The translations under genes were made by a program, and so were the position numbers. This document shows positions 49,699-63,100 of a stretch of DNA of 64,000 nt, piece after piece. The first letter of the stretch is position 1, and the number at the start of each line of letters is the position of its first letter. The stretch covers positions 1,488,001 to 1,552,000 of the forward strand of contig OZ345371.1 in assembly GCA_977006965.1 (NCBI GenBank), given 5' to 3'. The stretch comes from Phymatolithon calcareum. Taxonomy: Eukaryota; Rhodophyta; Florideophyceae; Hapalidiales. The notes beneath the pieces are model-generated. The model was not told where the DNA came from, ran no database searches, and saw only the letters and a program-made list of their open reading frames with translations.

Positions 49699-51108
49699 AT
49701 GGACGCCAACCCATCAACCGCAGATCCGACAATGCTCGACGGGGTATCAGTGGAGGACATGATGGCGGCGCGCCTGGCCGTATCGGAGGTCGTTATCCAG
49801 GGCGCCTCGCGCACGCGACAAGCATATCTGGAGAAGCTGGTCGCCCCTGTAGTCTCAACAGGTGGCACTTTTGCCGGCGTGATCGAGGACGTACACGAAG
49901 CCGTGGAAAGAATACGCGCAACAGGCGTCTTCAAGGGCGCTGATGCCTACCTCGACGCAGCCCCCCACGGTGCCACCCGCATTGTCTTCACTGTTTCCGA
50001 GCGTCCACTGTATCAGATCCGCACCGGCACCTCTATGCGCACCTCTGCGGACCGTGATGCCTCCGTCGAAGCCGCACTTGTCTGGCGCAATCTCACAGGT
50101 CGTGCCGATACTTTGCGTGCATCGGCCACTTATTGGGGTGGCCTCAAGCCGTCGAAAGCGGCTAGTGCTACTCCGAGCAACTCTCTCGCGCTTGATTTCT
50201 CCGCGCCACATATGTACGGCTTGAGAACGTCGGGCTTTGCGCGCGTAGAACAGCGCACTCAATTGCACGCAGAATCTGGATTCCGTGCGCGCGCACGGTC
50301 GGCGCTTGCGGGGGTGACCACAAGATTTGGAACTCTGTCCGCTGTCGCGGAGTGGCGCGAGGTGTGCGATGTCGATCAGAAGGCGTCATTGTTGGTGCGA
50401 GACCAGGCTGGACATTCATGGAAGGCCGCGCTCGTGCATGAGCTCAAAGTCGATGAGCGCGATGATGCACAGCTACCTACACGAGGATATGCCGCAAATG
50501 TGACGTCTGAAATTGCAGGGCTGTTCAACACTGGCGATGCACGGTTCCGCAAAGTTGATGGCGCCGCGCAAGTGCACGTTCCGATTGGCGCTAGCGGCGT
50601 GTCCATCGCGCTGTGCGGGCGCACAGGCGTGCTGTTTAATGGCGCCGGATCGGAGAGCAAGGCGTGCATTCTCGACCGATTCTTTCTCGGCGGTCCGAAC
50701 TCTTTACGCGGGTTTGCGCATCGCGGGGTGGGTCCGCGTGAGTCGGGTTCTGCGCTCGGTGGCGCTGCGTATTACGCGGCTACTGCGATGATCAGCGTGC
50801 CGACGCCGACCGTGTCACTGTTCCATCAGTTGTTTGGCGCTCGTGTGCACATGTTTGCCACCGCGGGCGATGTCGCGGAAATTGACGGCTTTCGGGGTGT
50901 TGTGAGAAACTTGAAGAGAGGTAAGGCTGGTGTTACCGAGATCGTCAAGGATGCGAAGGGAAGCGCAAGGGCGGCTGTGGGAATTGGCATTGCGGGCGAC
51001 ACCGCGCTTGGGAGGGTGGAAATTAACCTTTGTAAGGTGTTGTCCATGGCACCCGCGGATGTGCCCACGACTGGTGTGCAGTTTGGGCTGAGTCGGGAGC
51101 TTGAATGA
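49699..51108 (+). CDS. SAM50: Sam50/Tob55-like Omp85 beta-barrel protein
   Basis: 469 residues from the ATG at 49699; the frame extends 13 codons upstream only to a TTG. It inserts beta-barrel proteins into the mitochondrial outer membrane as the core of the SAM complex. Residues about 35-110 form a single POTRA-like domain (VSEVVIQGASRTRQAYLEKL, VHEAVERIRATGVFKGAD, IVFTVSERP). The rest alternates short amphipathic strands typical of a 16-stranded barrel. Near the C-terminus, RFFLGGPNSLRGFAHRGVGP carries the RGF motif of the L6 loop that is conserved across Omp85 proteins. There is no signal peptide, as expected for import from the cytosol. A chloroplast Toc75/OEP80 paralog would have more POTRA domains, so the mitochondrial form is favoured. 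Confidence 0.9.
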   Translation: MDANPSTADPTMLDGVSVEDMMAARLAVSEVVIQGASRTRQAYLEKLVAPVVSTGGTFAGVIEDVHEAVERIRATGVFKGADAYLDAAPHGATRIVFTVSERPLYQIRTGTSMRTSADRDASVEAALVWRNLTGRADTLRASATYWGGLKPSKAASATPSNSLALDFSAPHMYGLRTSGFARVEQRTQLHAESGFRARARSALAGVTTRFGTLSAVAEWREVCDVDQKASLLVRDQAGHSWKAALVHELKVDERDDAQLPTRGYAANVTSEIAGLFNTGDARFRKVDGAAQVHVPIGASGVSIALCGRTGVLFNGAGSESKACILDRFFLGGPNSLRGFAHRGVGPRESGSALGGAAYYAATAMISVPTPTVSLFHQLFGARVHMFATAGDVAEIDGFRGVVRNLKRGKAGVTEIVKDAKGSARAAVGIGIAGDTALGRVEINLCKVLSMAPADVPTTGVQFGLSRELE

Positions 51109-51899
51109 AGGGAGGGAGGATAAGGCAATATTTTGGGACTGCTCAGCTCGCTCACTTTCTTGCTTTGGTGAAGCGGGAAAGAGGAAGTCTGGTAAATGAG
51201 GAATCAGTTTACCGCTATTGTTGTCTTATCGCAGGTCCAAAGTTTGAAGCTCGTTTTGACTGTCTACAATCAGGGAGAACTTCAGTACAGTACTGACGGA
51301 CCCTAAACATTAGACCCGGTTGGTTGCCCAAAAGTCTTTGGTTCCCAAGACCACGTCATTTCCTGCAGGAGTAGTACTGTAGATAGAAACGAATCAAGAA
51401 AAATCTCGACAAACAACAGCTAACGGCCGCCTCGACTCCAGCAGAGCGAATATGTTGTAGAGGTTCCCATACAGTCGAGCTTCCTGAACTCCAAACTGTA
51501 TAGCTGCAAAACCGCCATTGTTGCTACGAATTTTAACCTTCCAGTTCGTTGATGACCCCTCGCACACAGTTCAGTTGAGCTTCGGGGTGACACAAAAATG
51601 TATAAATATTGAGATGACATAAAACCGTGCACGTCATCTTTTTGTGGTATTTCAAAAAATTATTTTGCGAAAAATTGAAAGTCGTTTTAGGGTAAGAAAA
51701 ACCTTAAAATTCACCAATAAAAAATCGTGCATGACGATTGACTCGACAGTATCATGGAGCGGCACCCTGTTGTCCATAATGCTGTTCCTGTCCTGACGGC
51801 AGCACAGTACAGTCGTCCAAATATTTCGTCTGTGCAAGCTCACTTTTCCCAGCGCCTCGCCTCTCAAATGCGCTCGCCGCCGACAGCGTTACCATCGAC
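51109..51899. other. Intergenic region with a CAGTA/TACTG repeat
   Basis: No gene seen. TCAGTACAGTACTGA lies at 51282-51296, and further single motifs are near 51375 and 51805. Confidence 0.5.
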
Positions 51900-53387
51900 A
51901 TGACGGAGAAGCCGCCAGCCCTCAATGAGGTGCTGACTGAAACGGAGACTCCACAAATTCAGGTTGTATCTTCTGTCGATGACCCTACGCGCCCACCGCC
52001 CACATGGCGGAGCACCTTCACTGATATCACCAACATGCTCAAGGCGTTTATCGGTCTGAACTTCATGTACGTGGCCTTCGCGTTCGCGCAAGCTGGCCTT
52101 GTACGCGGCATTCTCGGCCTCTGCTTTATCGCTTTCATTACAGAGCATTGCTGCCTTCTTCTTATTGAAGTGAAAGCTCAAATGCCGCAGAGGGACAACC
52201 GTAAAAAACCGCCAACATATGGTGATCTCGGACGCTTTGTGGGCGGAAAGCCGCTCCAAATGGCAATCAATGCCGCGCTCGTGTTGACGCAGTTTGGATA
52301 TTGCGTCGGATACTTGATTTTCATGTCGCAGACCGTGCACGACCTTATGCACGACCAGGCCCCTTTGTGGCTGTTCGTCCTTATTCCAATACCGATCCTA
52401 GCGGGACTGGCCATGTTGAAATCCATACGCTCTCTTGGTCCTTTTTCGCTACTCGCCAACGCGGCACTACTTACCGGCTTCGTCGCCGTCGTCGTCAATA
52501 TCGGCCGACAGTTTCAATGGCAGAAGACAAATCCAGGCTGGGGAACATACCCGCTATTCTTCGGCCAGATGACAGCAGCGCTAGAAGGCATCGGACTCGT
52601 CATTCCTGTCGAGACATCCATGCGAGATCCATCTCAATTTCCCTTCGTGCTTCGCACCGCCCTGTTCATTCTCGCGACCGTGCTTATGACCGTGGGTACA
52701 CTGGGCTACATGACATTTGGCGTGGAGACAAAGTCAATTATCCTTCTCAATTTTGGACAATCACCAATTGTCAATATCGTTAAGATTATCCTTGTATGCG
52801 GTATTTTGTTCACTTATCCATTGCAAATATTCCCCGTGTTTCAGCTGGGTGAAGCCTGGATTATACGACGCGCCGAGAAGCGTGCCGCCAGACAGGCGCA
52901 ACTCGTCACTCCACCGCCCTCCGCGCGAACCGCGAACGGAACTGCGGGTGAATTGCAGCAGCTTCGTACGGAATTCGAATTTAGTGAAAGCGAAAGCGAA
53001 TCATCCGAATCGGAGGATGACACTGAGGATGCTCCCATGGTGGAAATAGCTGCTGCTAACCCTGCATCCGTGGAACGAAGAGAGCGGTTTGTGCACGACA
53101 AAGTTCGAATTGTATTCCGATTGCTAACTGTGCTTGCCACGGCAATGACGGCTATGCTAGCTGGGGCGAACTTTGGTCTTTTCCAATCGCTGGTCGGCTC
53201 GATGGGAGCTTCTTGTCTGGCGTACTCTGCACCTGCGTTTTTTCACGTGCGCGTGTTTTATCGACAGCTTACTTTCCGGGAGAAATTGAAGGACTGGTTG
53301 ATTATAGCGTTTGGCGTTTCTGGCGCTGTTGTCGGGACCGCGGCGACACTGTACGAGTTTTCGAAATTACACGCGACCAAGACTTGA
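51900..53387 (+). CDS. AAAP-family amino-acid transporter (SLC36/AVT-like)
   Basis: 495 residues from a clear ATG. A short acidic cytosolic start is followed by TNMLKAFIGLNFMYVAFAFA (segment 1, with the family's conserved G(T/L)G-like kink) and about ten more hydrophobic segments (for example GILGLCFIAFITEHCCLLLI, FVLIPIPILAGLAML, LMTVGTLGYMTFG, IILVCGILFTYPLQIFPVF). Segment 7 contains TYPLQIFPVF, typical of SLC36/AVT3-type transporters. A 100-residue acidic, Ser/Glu-rich cytosolic loop (FSESESESSESEDDTED) lies before the last three segments and is probably phosphorylated. It likely moves amino acids with protons across the plasma or vacuolar membrane; direction and substrate cannot be read from sequence. 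Confidence 0.93.
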   Translation: MTEKPPALNEVLTETETPQIQVVSSVDDPTRPPPTWRSTFTDITNMLKAFIGLNFMYVAFAFAQAGLVRGILGLCFIAFITEHCCLLLIEVKAQMPQRDNRKKPPTYGDLGRFVGGKPLQMAINAALVLTQFGYCVGYLIFMSQTVHDLMHDQAPLWLFVLIPIPILAGLAMLKSIRSLGPFSLLANAALLTGFVAVVVNIGRQFQWQKTNPGWGTYPLFFGQMTAALEGIGLVIPVETSMRDPSQFPFVLRTALFILATVLMTVGTLGYMTFGVETKSIILLNFGQSPIVNIVKIILVCGILFTYPLQIFPVFQLGEAWIIRRAEKRAARQAQLVTPPPSARTANGTAGELQQLRTEFEFSESESESSESEDDTEDAPMVEIAAANPASVERRERFVHDKVRIVFRLLTVLATAMTAMLAGANFGLFQSLVGSMGASCLAYSAPAFFHVRVFYRQLTFREKLKDWLIIAFGVSGAVVGTAATLYEFSKLHATKT

Positions 53388-54175
53388 GTCGCGCTCGGGA
53401 CGAGGAGCTTCCCTTTACTGTATTTATTTGCAACTGGACTATTGCTGTGTCTTGTGGTCGGTCGGAGTAAATCTGATCTATGGTTAATTCTTCTTCTGCT
53501 GTTCTACGTTTTGTGCTACGGACGCGGGACGTTGACGAGCTCATGAAGGAGAACGGATCTTGCCTGTTACGAGGATGAATGCCCTGGGGGACGGACGGAA
53601 TGTCTAATCCTTCATGTGAGACGCTGAACTCAGTTTGACACAAAACTTGCGGATTGGGAAAGCCCTTGTTCACATGGGCAATATTGTATATGCTGCATCC
53701 TGGGACGTTTCGCTTAACAGATCGTCCACGGACCTGATCTTGCCAGTCGATGCAATCGTGAATCAATCTTGGTGCTGTGTAACTGTGCGACCGTGCTCAG
53801 GGCAATCGCAAATTTCAGAAACTGTGATCTAATGCTGCCTGCAATGTGAATGTAAATGAGATTTATGATCCCAGTTTTTGAAGAATTCTCACTCGAAAAG
53901 ATAAATATTTACCAAAATTGCAAGAACTCAATAGCCATTGGATTCTTTTCTCGTAGAATTGAAAAATTTCACATTTTGAAGCCCATTGCCTCTTTAGGAC
54001 AAAATTTTACACAATCGCTAAAATATGTGCATGATCCACTGGGTAGCACACTTTTGTTTTGACTCTTCGAACGAGCCTAGCTTTTATTTTCGAACCTTTA
54101 CCTGAACAAGAACTCCGTTCAAGCGTAGCAGTCCTTTGAAGCACGCTGTCCTGCAGCTTGTACAAAAGCTCTGCG
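53388..54175. other. Intergenic region upstream of Tra1/TRRAP
   Basis: AT-rich in its second half, with no gene and no clear regulatory motif beyond general AT content. Confidence 0.5.
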
Positions 54176-57100
54176 ATGCTGACCGTGGACAAATTTGAAA
54201 ACCATGCGAACCGGCTTGTGGACCCGACCATCCCGGACGAAACGCGCCGCCTCCTTGCCACCGAAGTTCGCGATGCTATTGAGGTTGTCCATTCCCAAGA
54301 CTATGGCGCCTTCCTCGTTCATTTTCTGCCCGCCTTTGCGAAGGTTTTAACCGTGATTACCAAGCCGCAGACGGAAGACAACAGCATTCACAAGACGAGG
54401 GCGATTATTCTCGAGGTGATGCACAGACTCCCTCACAACGATGTTTTGAAAGGGAGCTGCCGCCAACTCCTTCCTCTCGCGATGAATGTCATGAAGACAG
54501 ATAACGAAGAGAATTCAGTCACTGCCATCCACATTGTCTTCGATTTGCACAAAACGTTTCGCCCGCATTTGGAAAGCCAGGTTGAGCCATTTCTCAGCTT
54601 CGTGCGGCAGTTGTACAATAATTTAGGGAAGACTGTGGACATAGTCCTTCGCGCTCCGAACGCTCAGTTGCGCCGGCCACGCATACTTCCTGCGACGCAA
54701 TCCTTCAAAGTAATAACCGAATGTCCTTTGGTGGTCATGTTTGTCTTCCAGTTGTACCCGAAATGTATCAGGGCGAATATCAACGCTCTGCTCCCGCTCA
54801 TGCTCAAAGCGATTCAAATTGAAATCCCCGCGGACCAGAAGCACTCCGTACCGAAGGCAAGCTACAAAGAGTTCATTGCTGCTCAGGTCAAAACCGTAAC
54901 TTTTCTTGTCTATCTTTTGAAGCAAGTTCCTAATTTGATGAACTTTGACGAGGCATGGATCCCTCAGAGTGTCGTCCAACTGTTGAAAGCGTGCCCTGGA
55001 GATGCTTTCGCCATTCGGAAAGAGTTGCTTGTTGCAACTCGTCATATGCTTGGCAGTCCCTATCGAAAAGGATTCTTTTCTCGCATTGACTCGTTGCTTG
55101 ACGAGCGCGTTATCGCTGGTACTGGTCGCGCCTCTACCGAATCTCTCCGTCCAATTGGATATGCGTTTTTAGCGGAGCTTATTCATGGCGTTCGGTTTGA
55201 ACTTGAGCTGCATCAGTTAAGCAAAATCATCGCGATGTTCTCCACGAATTTGCACGACCCTAATTTTACGTTTGCGCTCCAGACAAATGCCGTTCGTCTT
55301 CTTTTGAATCTGGTTGAAGGAATTTTGCGAATTAACGGGAACCCTGCGGCAAGGCACTTGCTTGTGCGAATAATGCGAACCATGGTTGCGAAATATACTA
55401 CCATTGGAGACCAAGTATCTCGACTTTTGAAAGCAGCACGAGAAGCCCAAGAGCGGACATGCTCTTTGGAATCGAGAAGTCCCCTTTCTGAGCAGCCGGT
55501 TGGAGATCCCTTGAGGGAAATCAATGATTGCAAAAATCTTTTAAAGACCCTGACACTTGGACTCAAGACGGTTGTATGGTCTGTTATTAATATTGGCGTG
55601 GTACAGCGGTCGGCGCCCGAAGTTCCGAAGAATATTGCCGGCTATGCTGCCTTGAAGTCTGCCGCAGGGCCGAAAACCGAACCAACACCAGCAGTCAAAC
55701 CTACGAGTGCAAAACCTGCAGGTGGGGCTGACACAGATCGAAATCTGTGGATGGGTCTATTGGAGGAAGAGTCTGAGCTTATCACCCAACTTCTGCCTGC
55801 GAGCCAAAAATGCTTCAAACTGTACACCCGCTTGGACCAAAGAGGGAGTGGACGGTCTCCGTCCTCTGGAGATGCTCGACAAGACAGGAAGTCTACTGCA
55901 GCAGGGGAGAAAGAAATCTTAGACCAATTCGCGCAGATCTTCACCATACTCAGCGTACAGAGCTTTCAGGATGTTTTTGGTCCTCGAATGCCGGAATTGT
56001 TGGAGTATATCATGGATAACCCGTCTGCAATTGCCATTGCGCAGCATTTCCTTGCTAACGCGAACATTTCCAAGTACTTTGCTGACATTCTTTTGAACTT
56101 CGCAGTGACAAAGATGTCTATACTGGGTGTCCCTCGAGCGAAGAGTACAGCGGATCAGACCGTCGATCAAAAACGCGCCCACACGCTTCTGCGCCTTTTT
56201 AAATCGCTGTTCGCAAGCGTACCGAACTTCAACATGAATGAACCAGTTCTAAGGTTGCATGTGGGTACCATTGTTCGCGAGTGTCTAAGTCATGCCTCAA
56301 AATGCGAAGATCCTTACAACTATTTGCAGCTGCTCCGGGCGTTGTTCAAGTCTCTTACAAGTGGTGGTGGAAAGCATGATATGCAATTTGACTCTCTCTT
56401 TCGCGATTTTATGCCGCTGGTTGAACCTCTTCTTTCAGGATTATTACGCCTTTACAATGGACCGCACCGTCTTGCGCATAAGGACCTGATCGTTGAACTC
56501 TGCCTCATTATTCCAGCACGGCCATCGACTCTTTTCCCTTATCTTGGTTTGCAAATGAAGCCGATTGTATGGGCATTGACAGGAAGCAAGGACAACATCA
56601 CGTATGGTCTTCGTGCATTGGAGTATTGGCTAGAATTGCTACAACCGAGCTACTTCGAGAAGCTTCTCGAAACCGTGGAGCCTGATCTGACGCATGCGCT
56701 GCAAAGTCACTTGCGGCTTCATCATTCGAATCCTTTCGCAACCTCTGCGCTGCGCCTTCTCGGAAAATTGGGTGCAAGGTCTAGAAAATATTCTACTGTC
56801 ATGAAATCACCGTCAAGTACGGGGTCTTCGGAACCAGCTCTTCAATTCCAGCTGGAATGGTCGGGTGGAAGCGGTGCTCCGCTAGAGCTGAAGGCTGACG
56901 ACCTTGCTCGGAGGGCCTCTAGTGTGTTACTATCTGAAAGTGGTGACTCTGCAAGCACATACACTATCTCTCAGCGGCAAACTGCGTGGAATTTCTGTAG
57001 AATTTGTCTCGCCCCGTTTCTCGGACTGCAAGCGAAGATCAGTCATGCGTACGCTTCTCCTGTTACCACCGGTGATGCATGGAATTTGCTGTCGAGCGAC

Positions 57101-60100
57101 GTCACTCCGGGGTCTGAAAATTGGGTCAAGCTGCTGCACCTGCAGCTACCCGTTTCTGAAGAGGTTCGGCGAGAAGCAGGCATGCCACATAGGACGAGAG
57201 CACGATATGGAGCTGAGGTAAGCGCTGTACGAAACCTCTTAGTGGCGATCATATGCGCTGCCGCTCTACCCGACTTCGAGCAATGTGACACTATGAATGA
57301 TTCGCGGAATGCAGACTCTCGGAAGGAATCGCCGCGCAGGTTTGCCCTTGGGCTTTCACGGTACTTTGCCATACTTCTTGGCCGGCAAGGTTCCAAATCC
57401 ACAGCAGCCGATTCTCTGTCCATCGACGAAGAAGCGAAGGGCTTTGCTGCACCAACCACTATCGAGCCCAGCATCTTCTTGGATGCCTTAGCAGAAGTTA
57501 TGTCGCGTGAACGGAGCGATCAAAGGGAAGCGGGACTTCTGTGCTTGAAGCTATTCATTGATTCGGTCATGTTCTTCTCTGGGTATGTGTCTCCACACAA
57601 GGGAAATCAATCCTTGGGAGCCGTAACTGCTGCTTTATCTCCAAACAGTAAGCAAGTCAACGCCGGTACCGCTGTAAATCAAGATCTCATTGGAAAAGCT
57701 TCAACTGGCCGTCATGGTGAAAGCCATGTTAACGGTCCCGGAAAGCTGAAGTCTCCCGTACGAAACGCTACTTCGCAAGCAGAACTGAACGCTCCGAATG
57801 CCATTGATGCGAAGGGCGGCTCACGGCAAAAATCTCGTGTCGCGGATGACAATGCGACTTCTCTACGCACTGGTAAGTCGTCTACTTCAATGCTGAATAA
57901 GCAGGAAGATGTGCAGATGAATGAAGCTGAGGTGCGAAAGGACTCAGGAAAATCGTGCGGAACAGCAGAAGATTCGTGGGTTATTCCCACCGCCATCACC
58001 TCAATTATTGAACGATTCTGCCACTCTTGCTACCAAAGGAGTTGGCATGCTAAGTGGGCGGGTGCTGCGGGATTGGGGGCAATCATTGAAAAAGTGCCTG
58101 CAAAAGTATTCGGAGTTCGTGAATCACCCTCTTACGAAGCACATGTTGTGCGTGCCTTGATGTTTGTGATACGGGATTTGAACGATGAGGTGAGCTATTT
58201 GACGACACGGGTTGCCGAGGCGTCCCTGCAACAGCTCCTAATTCTTTGTCATCAATCTCAATCGGGAGTGAGATCTCAGAACAAGGCGAAAAGTTTGAGA
58301 GATGTTTCTATGTGCTTGACAGTGGAACTAATATCTGACTCGATGAGTGCCCGAGATGTTGCCAAACAAGCTTTTCGCACTCTTGCAAGAACGCTTGAGA
58401 TGGAATTGGCCGACATTCTTACCCCTGTGAAAGACCAGATTCTTCGTCCGCTGCAGCAACGGTCTATTCGGCAACTATCATTCCCCGTTCAGATTGGACT
58501 TGTTGATGCCGTTTCCTTCTGTCTTCAACTGGAGAAACCCATTATTTCCGCTGAACTTTTCAGTCCGCCGATTAAGAATTTGTTTTTGATTGATGTGATC
58601 AATATTCCTGATGATCCTACGTTTGAAAAGCTAACTGAAGCGGAGGACGGGCTGCGGCACAAACTGGTCGAGAACAAGCTCATTCATACAGACGTGGTCG
58701 AACACCTTGCGCAATTGAGGCGTCTTTCTGTGGAGCTATTGTCCAATGTTTCTCTGAGATGCGCGAAGCAACTGCAGGAACCAGGAAATGATGATCTTTT
58801 CCGTAAAATGATTTCAATTTTCTTCAAGTGCTTGCAATCTCGCGACAAGGAACTCGTTGCCACTGCAAAAACAGGGCTGAAGCAGGCAATTTCGCAGCAC
58901 CAGAAGCCGAAGGAAACCTTACAGAGAAACTTGCGACCAGTTTTGAGCAATCTCTCGGACTACAAGAGGCTGTCTCTGACGTATCTGCAAGGGCTTAGTC
59001 GAATTTTGGAACTGCTTTCGCATTGGTTCAATGTTAACCTCGGAGACAAGCTGCTTGAACATCTCGATCATTGGGCAGAGCCTCTGAAAATTGTTCACCT
59101 CAAGAGATCTGCTCCGGGTACAGAATCACGAATAGGGGCAGCAATCATCGATTTATTCCATCTTCTACCTCCTGCTGCGGCAAAGTTTTTGGATGCTCTT
59201 GTGTATATGGTCTTGAGACTCGAAAGTCAGCTTGGCGTTGCAGGTCCGGGAGCGGCGCATCTTGGATTGAAAGGGAAAATGGCGGCTTCAACATCTCCAT
59301 TCCGTGTGCCATTGCTTCGATTTTGCAACAAGCATCCAGACGCAGCTATCAAGTTTTTCCTGGCGAACTTAAAAGAACCCCAGATTCGACATCTGTTTTT
59401 CGTTCTTCTCAATGCAGATGATGCGGATCCCCTTCGAAGCAAACTAGCGGCAGAACCGAAAGCCATAGTCAATTCAACGTTCAACGTGGCAGTGCGATCT
59501 TCAGCACATAGTTCGTACGCGTATTATGGTGTCGTGATTGTGGACGCCCTCGACGATCACACACGACCACAGTGGCTTCGCAGTGTACCTGTTGTGTTGT
59601 CGAGCTTGTTGCAGCATTGGAATTCCCAAGCTCGCATGGATCAGATTGCCCTTCAGAGAATTGTACCTATCGATCTTGTGCATGAGAATCGCCTAATGGC
59701 GGAAATTCTTATTCGGTATTGCAAAAATAACCTGGATGCGATAGAAGTACTGTTCCATCTGCTGAAAGTATTTTCTCTTCGAACAGAATGTGATGTCTCC
59801 TTCGTGAAGAACTTCCTGGCGCGCACAGTGTCCCAGTCCTATTCTACAGCAAACAAGAAAGCCGTATTGGATCAGTTTCTTACTTTCTTTGCTGATGGAA
59901 ACAACTCGCAGGATAAGAAAGTGCATGCCTTGCAACTCATTGTAATTCCCATGATTAAGAATCATCTGGAAGTTCTAAGCTCTAAGTATCGGTCTGGGCT
60001 GAATAATGGCAACGGGACAGAGGCGACTACTGTCTTGAAAAGGGAGGTTGGCTTGAAAACTGAACCTGGTGGCCCGGCGGCAAGTGCTGCACCTGCAGTC

Positions 60101-63100
60101 ACTCCTGCTAGCTCTCAAGCTAATGTTATGGCATCTGGAGGCATCGCACCCAATACGGGCTTACCGGCTGACTGGGAGGACGAAGTTTTGGATGCATCTA
60201 CTATTCATCGGATAGTGAAAGAACTTTTGGATCGACCGGATGATGTGCTGCGTGAGTATGATGAGCCCCTTAGTGCAGAGTTATTGCAACTTGCCACCTT
60301 GTTGATACAATACCTGCCGGCCCAAGTCGGCGGACTCAGGAAGGAGCTTATCAAGTTTGGATGGGCACACTTGAAGAGAGAGGATTCTATCGCTAAGCAG
60401 TGGGCCTTTGTCAATGTTTCACGATTTTTCGAGGCGTATCAGGCCCCCCCAAAGATTATTTTGCAAGTTTATGTCGCCCTTTTGCGTGCGGTACAAGGCG
60501 ATGGCAAGCATCTTGTTCGACAGGCTTTGGACATCTTGACGCCATCACTTCCTCGGCGATTGGAACATAATCCTGCTGACAAGAAATGCCCCATATGGAT
60601 TCGGTATACGAAGAAAGTCCTGCTTGAGGAGGGCCACAGTATTGTGCACCTTGTGCATATTTGGAAACTTATCATTCGCCATGCCGGACTGTTTTATGTA
60701 GCCAGGTCTCAGTTTGTTCCTATCATGGTCAATACCTTGGCTCGGATCGGGTTGCAGGGCAATTCCACACCTTCTGCGGAAAATCGTCGCGTGGCGTTGG
60801 ATCTAGCAGATCTAATCATCTCTTGGAAAAAGGACAGGCCATTTAAGGTTGGTAATTCTGCAGCTGATGGAATCGTTTTCAGTGCTGCAAAAAGACGGCG
60901 AATTGATGTACCTGGCAGCTTCTCTTCTACGGCAGGCAGTGCGTCCGGGCTTTCCGAAAATCCGAGTTCGTTCCTTTCTCTCAACCGCGGGAACAAGGAG
61001 GCATCGAATGCTGCTTCAAGTAGCAGTAGTGCGACGCACTCCAGTGTTCAATGCGCATCTGTTGCCGACAAGGACGATTTTCAACCGAGTCAGGGGGTCC
61101 TTGAAATGACTGTTAGTTTCCTAACACAGGTACCATTTCGTCCCATGGAAAAACGCGAGCGAGAAATTATTGCAAGTCGTTGCGTCCTGCTAATCGATAC
61201 TGCAACAAGCATATGTCCTGCAGTTAACATCAAGTTTTCCAACCTTGAGCGAATTGTTGAAATATCGGATAAGAACGCACAACAATCTTCTGTTGTGAGA
61301 ATGAAGGCAAATCAACCCACTCAAGCACCAGCAAATTCCTCTTCGGGAACGGATGCCAAGGTGGCTGCAGCTTTGAAGGCTGAAGCAGCCAAGAACGATA
61401 AAATGGAGGCGATTCGAGTTGAAAAGATACTGGTGCGGAAGGCGGTATTGAAGGCAGCTCTTGAAATGTGTGTTGTCTTGTCAAGGAGACAATGCGTCAT
61501 CTTTGCTCGCAATAATACACCTGCCCTGTTTGCTCTGGTAACTCCCTCGATATCAGACAGGAATATTGCTGCGGCAACACTCTTCGCAGAATTGTTGAGC
61601 AATTTGCTGAAACACATACCTACATTAAGGTCGTTAAGAACCGGGCCCGCGTCCAGTGGTTCAGGTAGCAACATCGCTCCGAAAACAATGGAAGGTATTG
61701 CGAAGGCGTCGGGGAATCCTGGGAAACCGAAATCTTCTTCTGGTGTAGCTCAAAGCGGAGTGTCAAGGGCGCATGGCACTGGAGCAAAGCCGAATATTCT
61801 CGGCCAAGTTCCTCCGGGGAATACTACCAGTGGAACGATTGACAGGTTCTATGTTGTCGCTCTGGAAGCATTGGAACGTTGCCTTCGTTCTGATGACTCC
61901 ACTGTTAATCATTGCGGTCTAATTGTGTTGCAAGCTCTTCTCGCAGAAAGACCTGAAGAATTTGTAAGGTTCCGAGATCTTCTTGTGAAAGCATTTCAAC
62001 GTATGGTCAAAGAAAATCCACAGATTTCCCAGCACATTTCTGGAGCCGCGGGCAGTAGCAACGGCAACTCTCAAAACCCAAAACCAGGGACTAATACAAA
62101 TAACGGCCGAGGACAAGGTGGACAAGAAAAGTCTGCTGGGTCTTCTGGAGGGCAAGGGGCGAGCGTGCGACCCAATTCTGGAAAAGGCGCGACACCGTCT
62201 ACGGAAGAAAGTCCCTTGAATTCTTCTTCGAAGTCTTCAAGTCGGGACTGTGCAACTGGGAATCCAAATGATGGTCAGACTATGAGCTTGTGTCTCTCCA
62301 TTCTTGGAGGGAACATCGGACTTCTCGAGGCGTCGCAACGGAAAGGATTTATTTCAGGCATGTGCGTTCTAATTGAGCGTTGCATTCAAGTTGATGTGCT
62401 TCTTGAAATCGTGCGAGTTATTCGAAATTGGGTGACATGGCGCCCAAGGCCGCAGTCAGGAGAGTCTGGAAGCAGGGTCGCACAGAAAGATCCTTTGACA
62501 CCGAAGGAAAAGTCCCAGTTTCTGTTGAAGATGATTGTATTTGAACGAATTGCTGGTCCGCGGTCTCAACAACTCATGAATGCCTTTTTGGACATTATCC
62601 TCACTGTTTTTGGGTCTAAGTCATCTTCAGAGCGTCGACCAGAACTCCTCCCTAAGCTGGAACGTGCATTTTTGATTGGGCTTAAGTCAAAAGACGCAGC
62701 GATCAGGGAGAAGTTTTTCAAGCTCTTTGATGGTGCGTTGACAAGAAGCCCACTTGGTCGTCTGCACTATATTGTATCCAGGCAAGATTGGCAGCCTTTG
62801 GCGGAGTCTTTCTGGATCAAACAAGCCGCCGAGCTTCTTGTGTCTGCCATTGATCCAAAAGTATTTGTTTCACTGGAATCTTCTTCCGGTCATATTCCTC
62901 GAATAGTGGAATGGAAAAACGGTACGAAGGATGCTGGCATTTCTGTACATGACGAAAGAATGTGCGATGTGATGAAGAAGGCATCAATTGAACATGAGTC
63001 GAATGAGATTTTGCGGGAATTTTTGATCTCCATTGAGCGCGTGAAAGGGAGCGCCCTGAGTAATACACTTCGACAAATGCTTAACGAAGATGTAGACGTG

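Noticed and set aside
53302-53766. 154-codon minus-strand ORF overlapping the end of the amino-acid transporter
   Set aside because: It is antisense to a well-supported gene and shows no domain.
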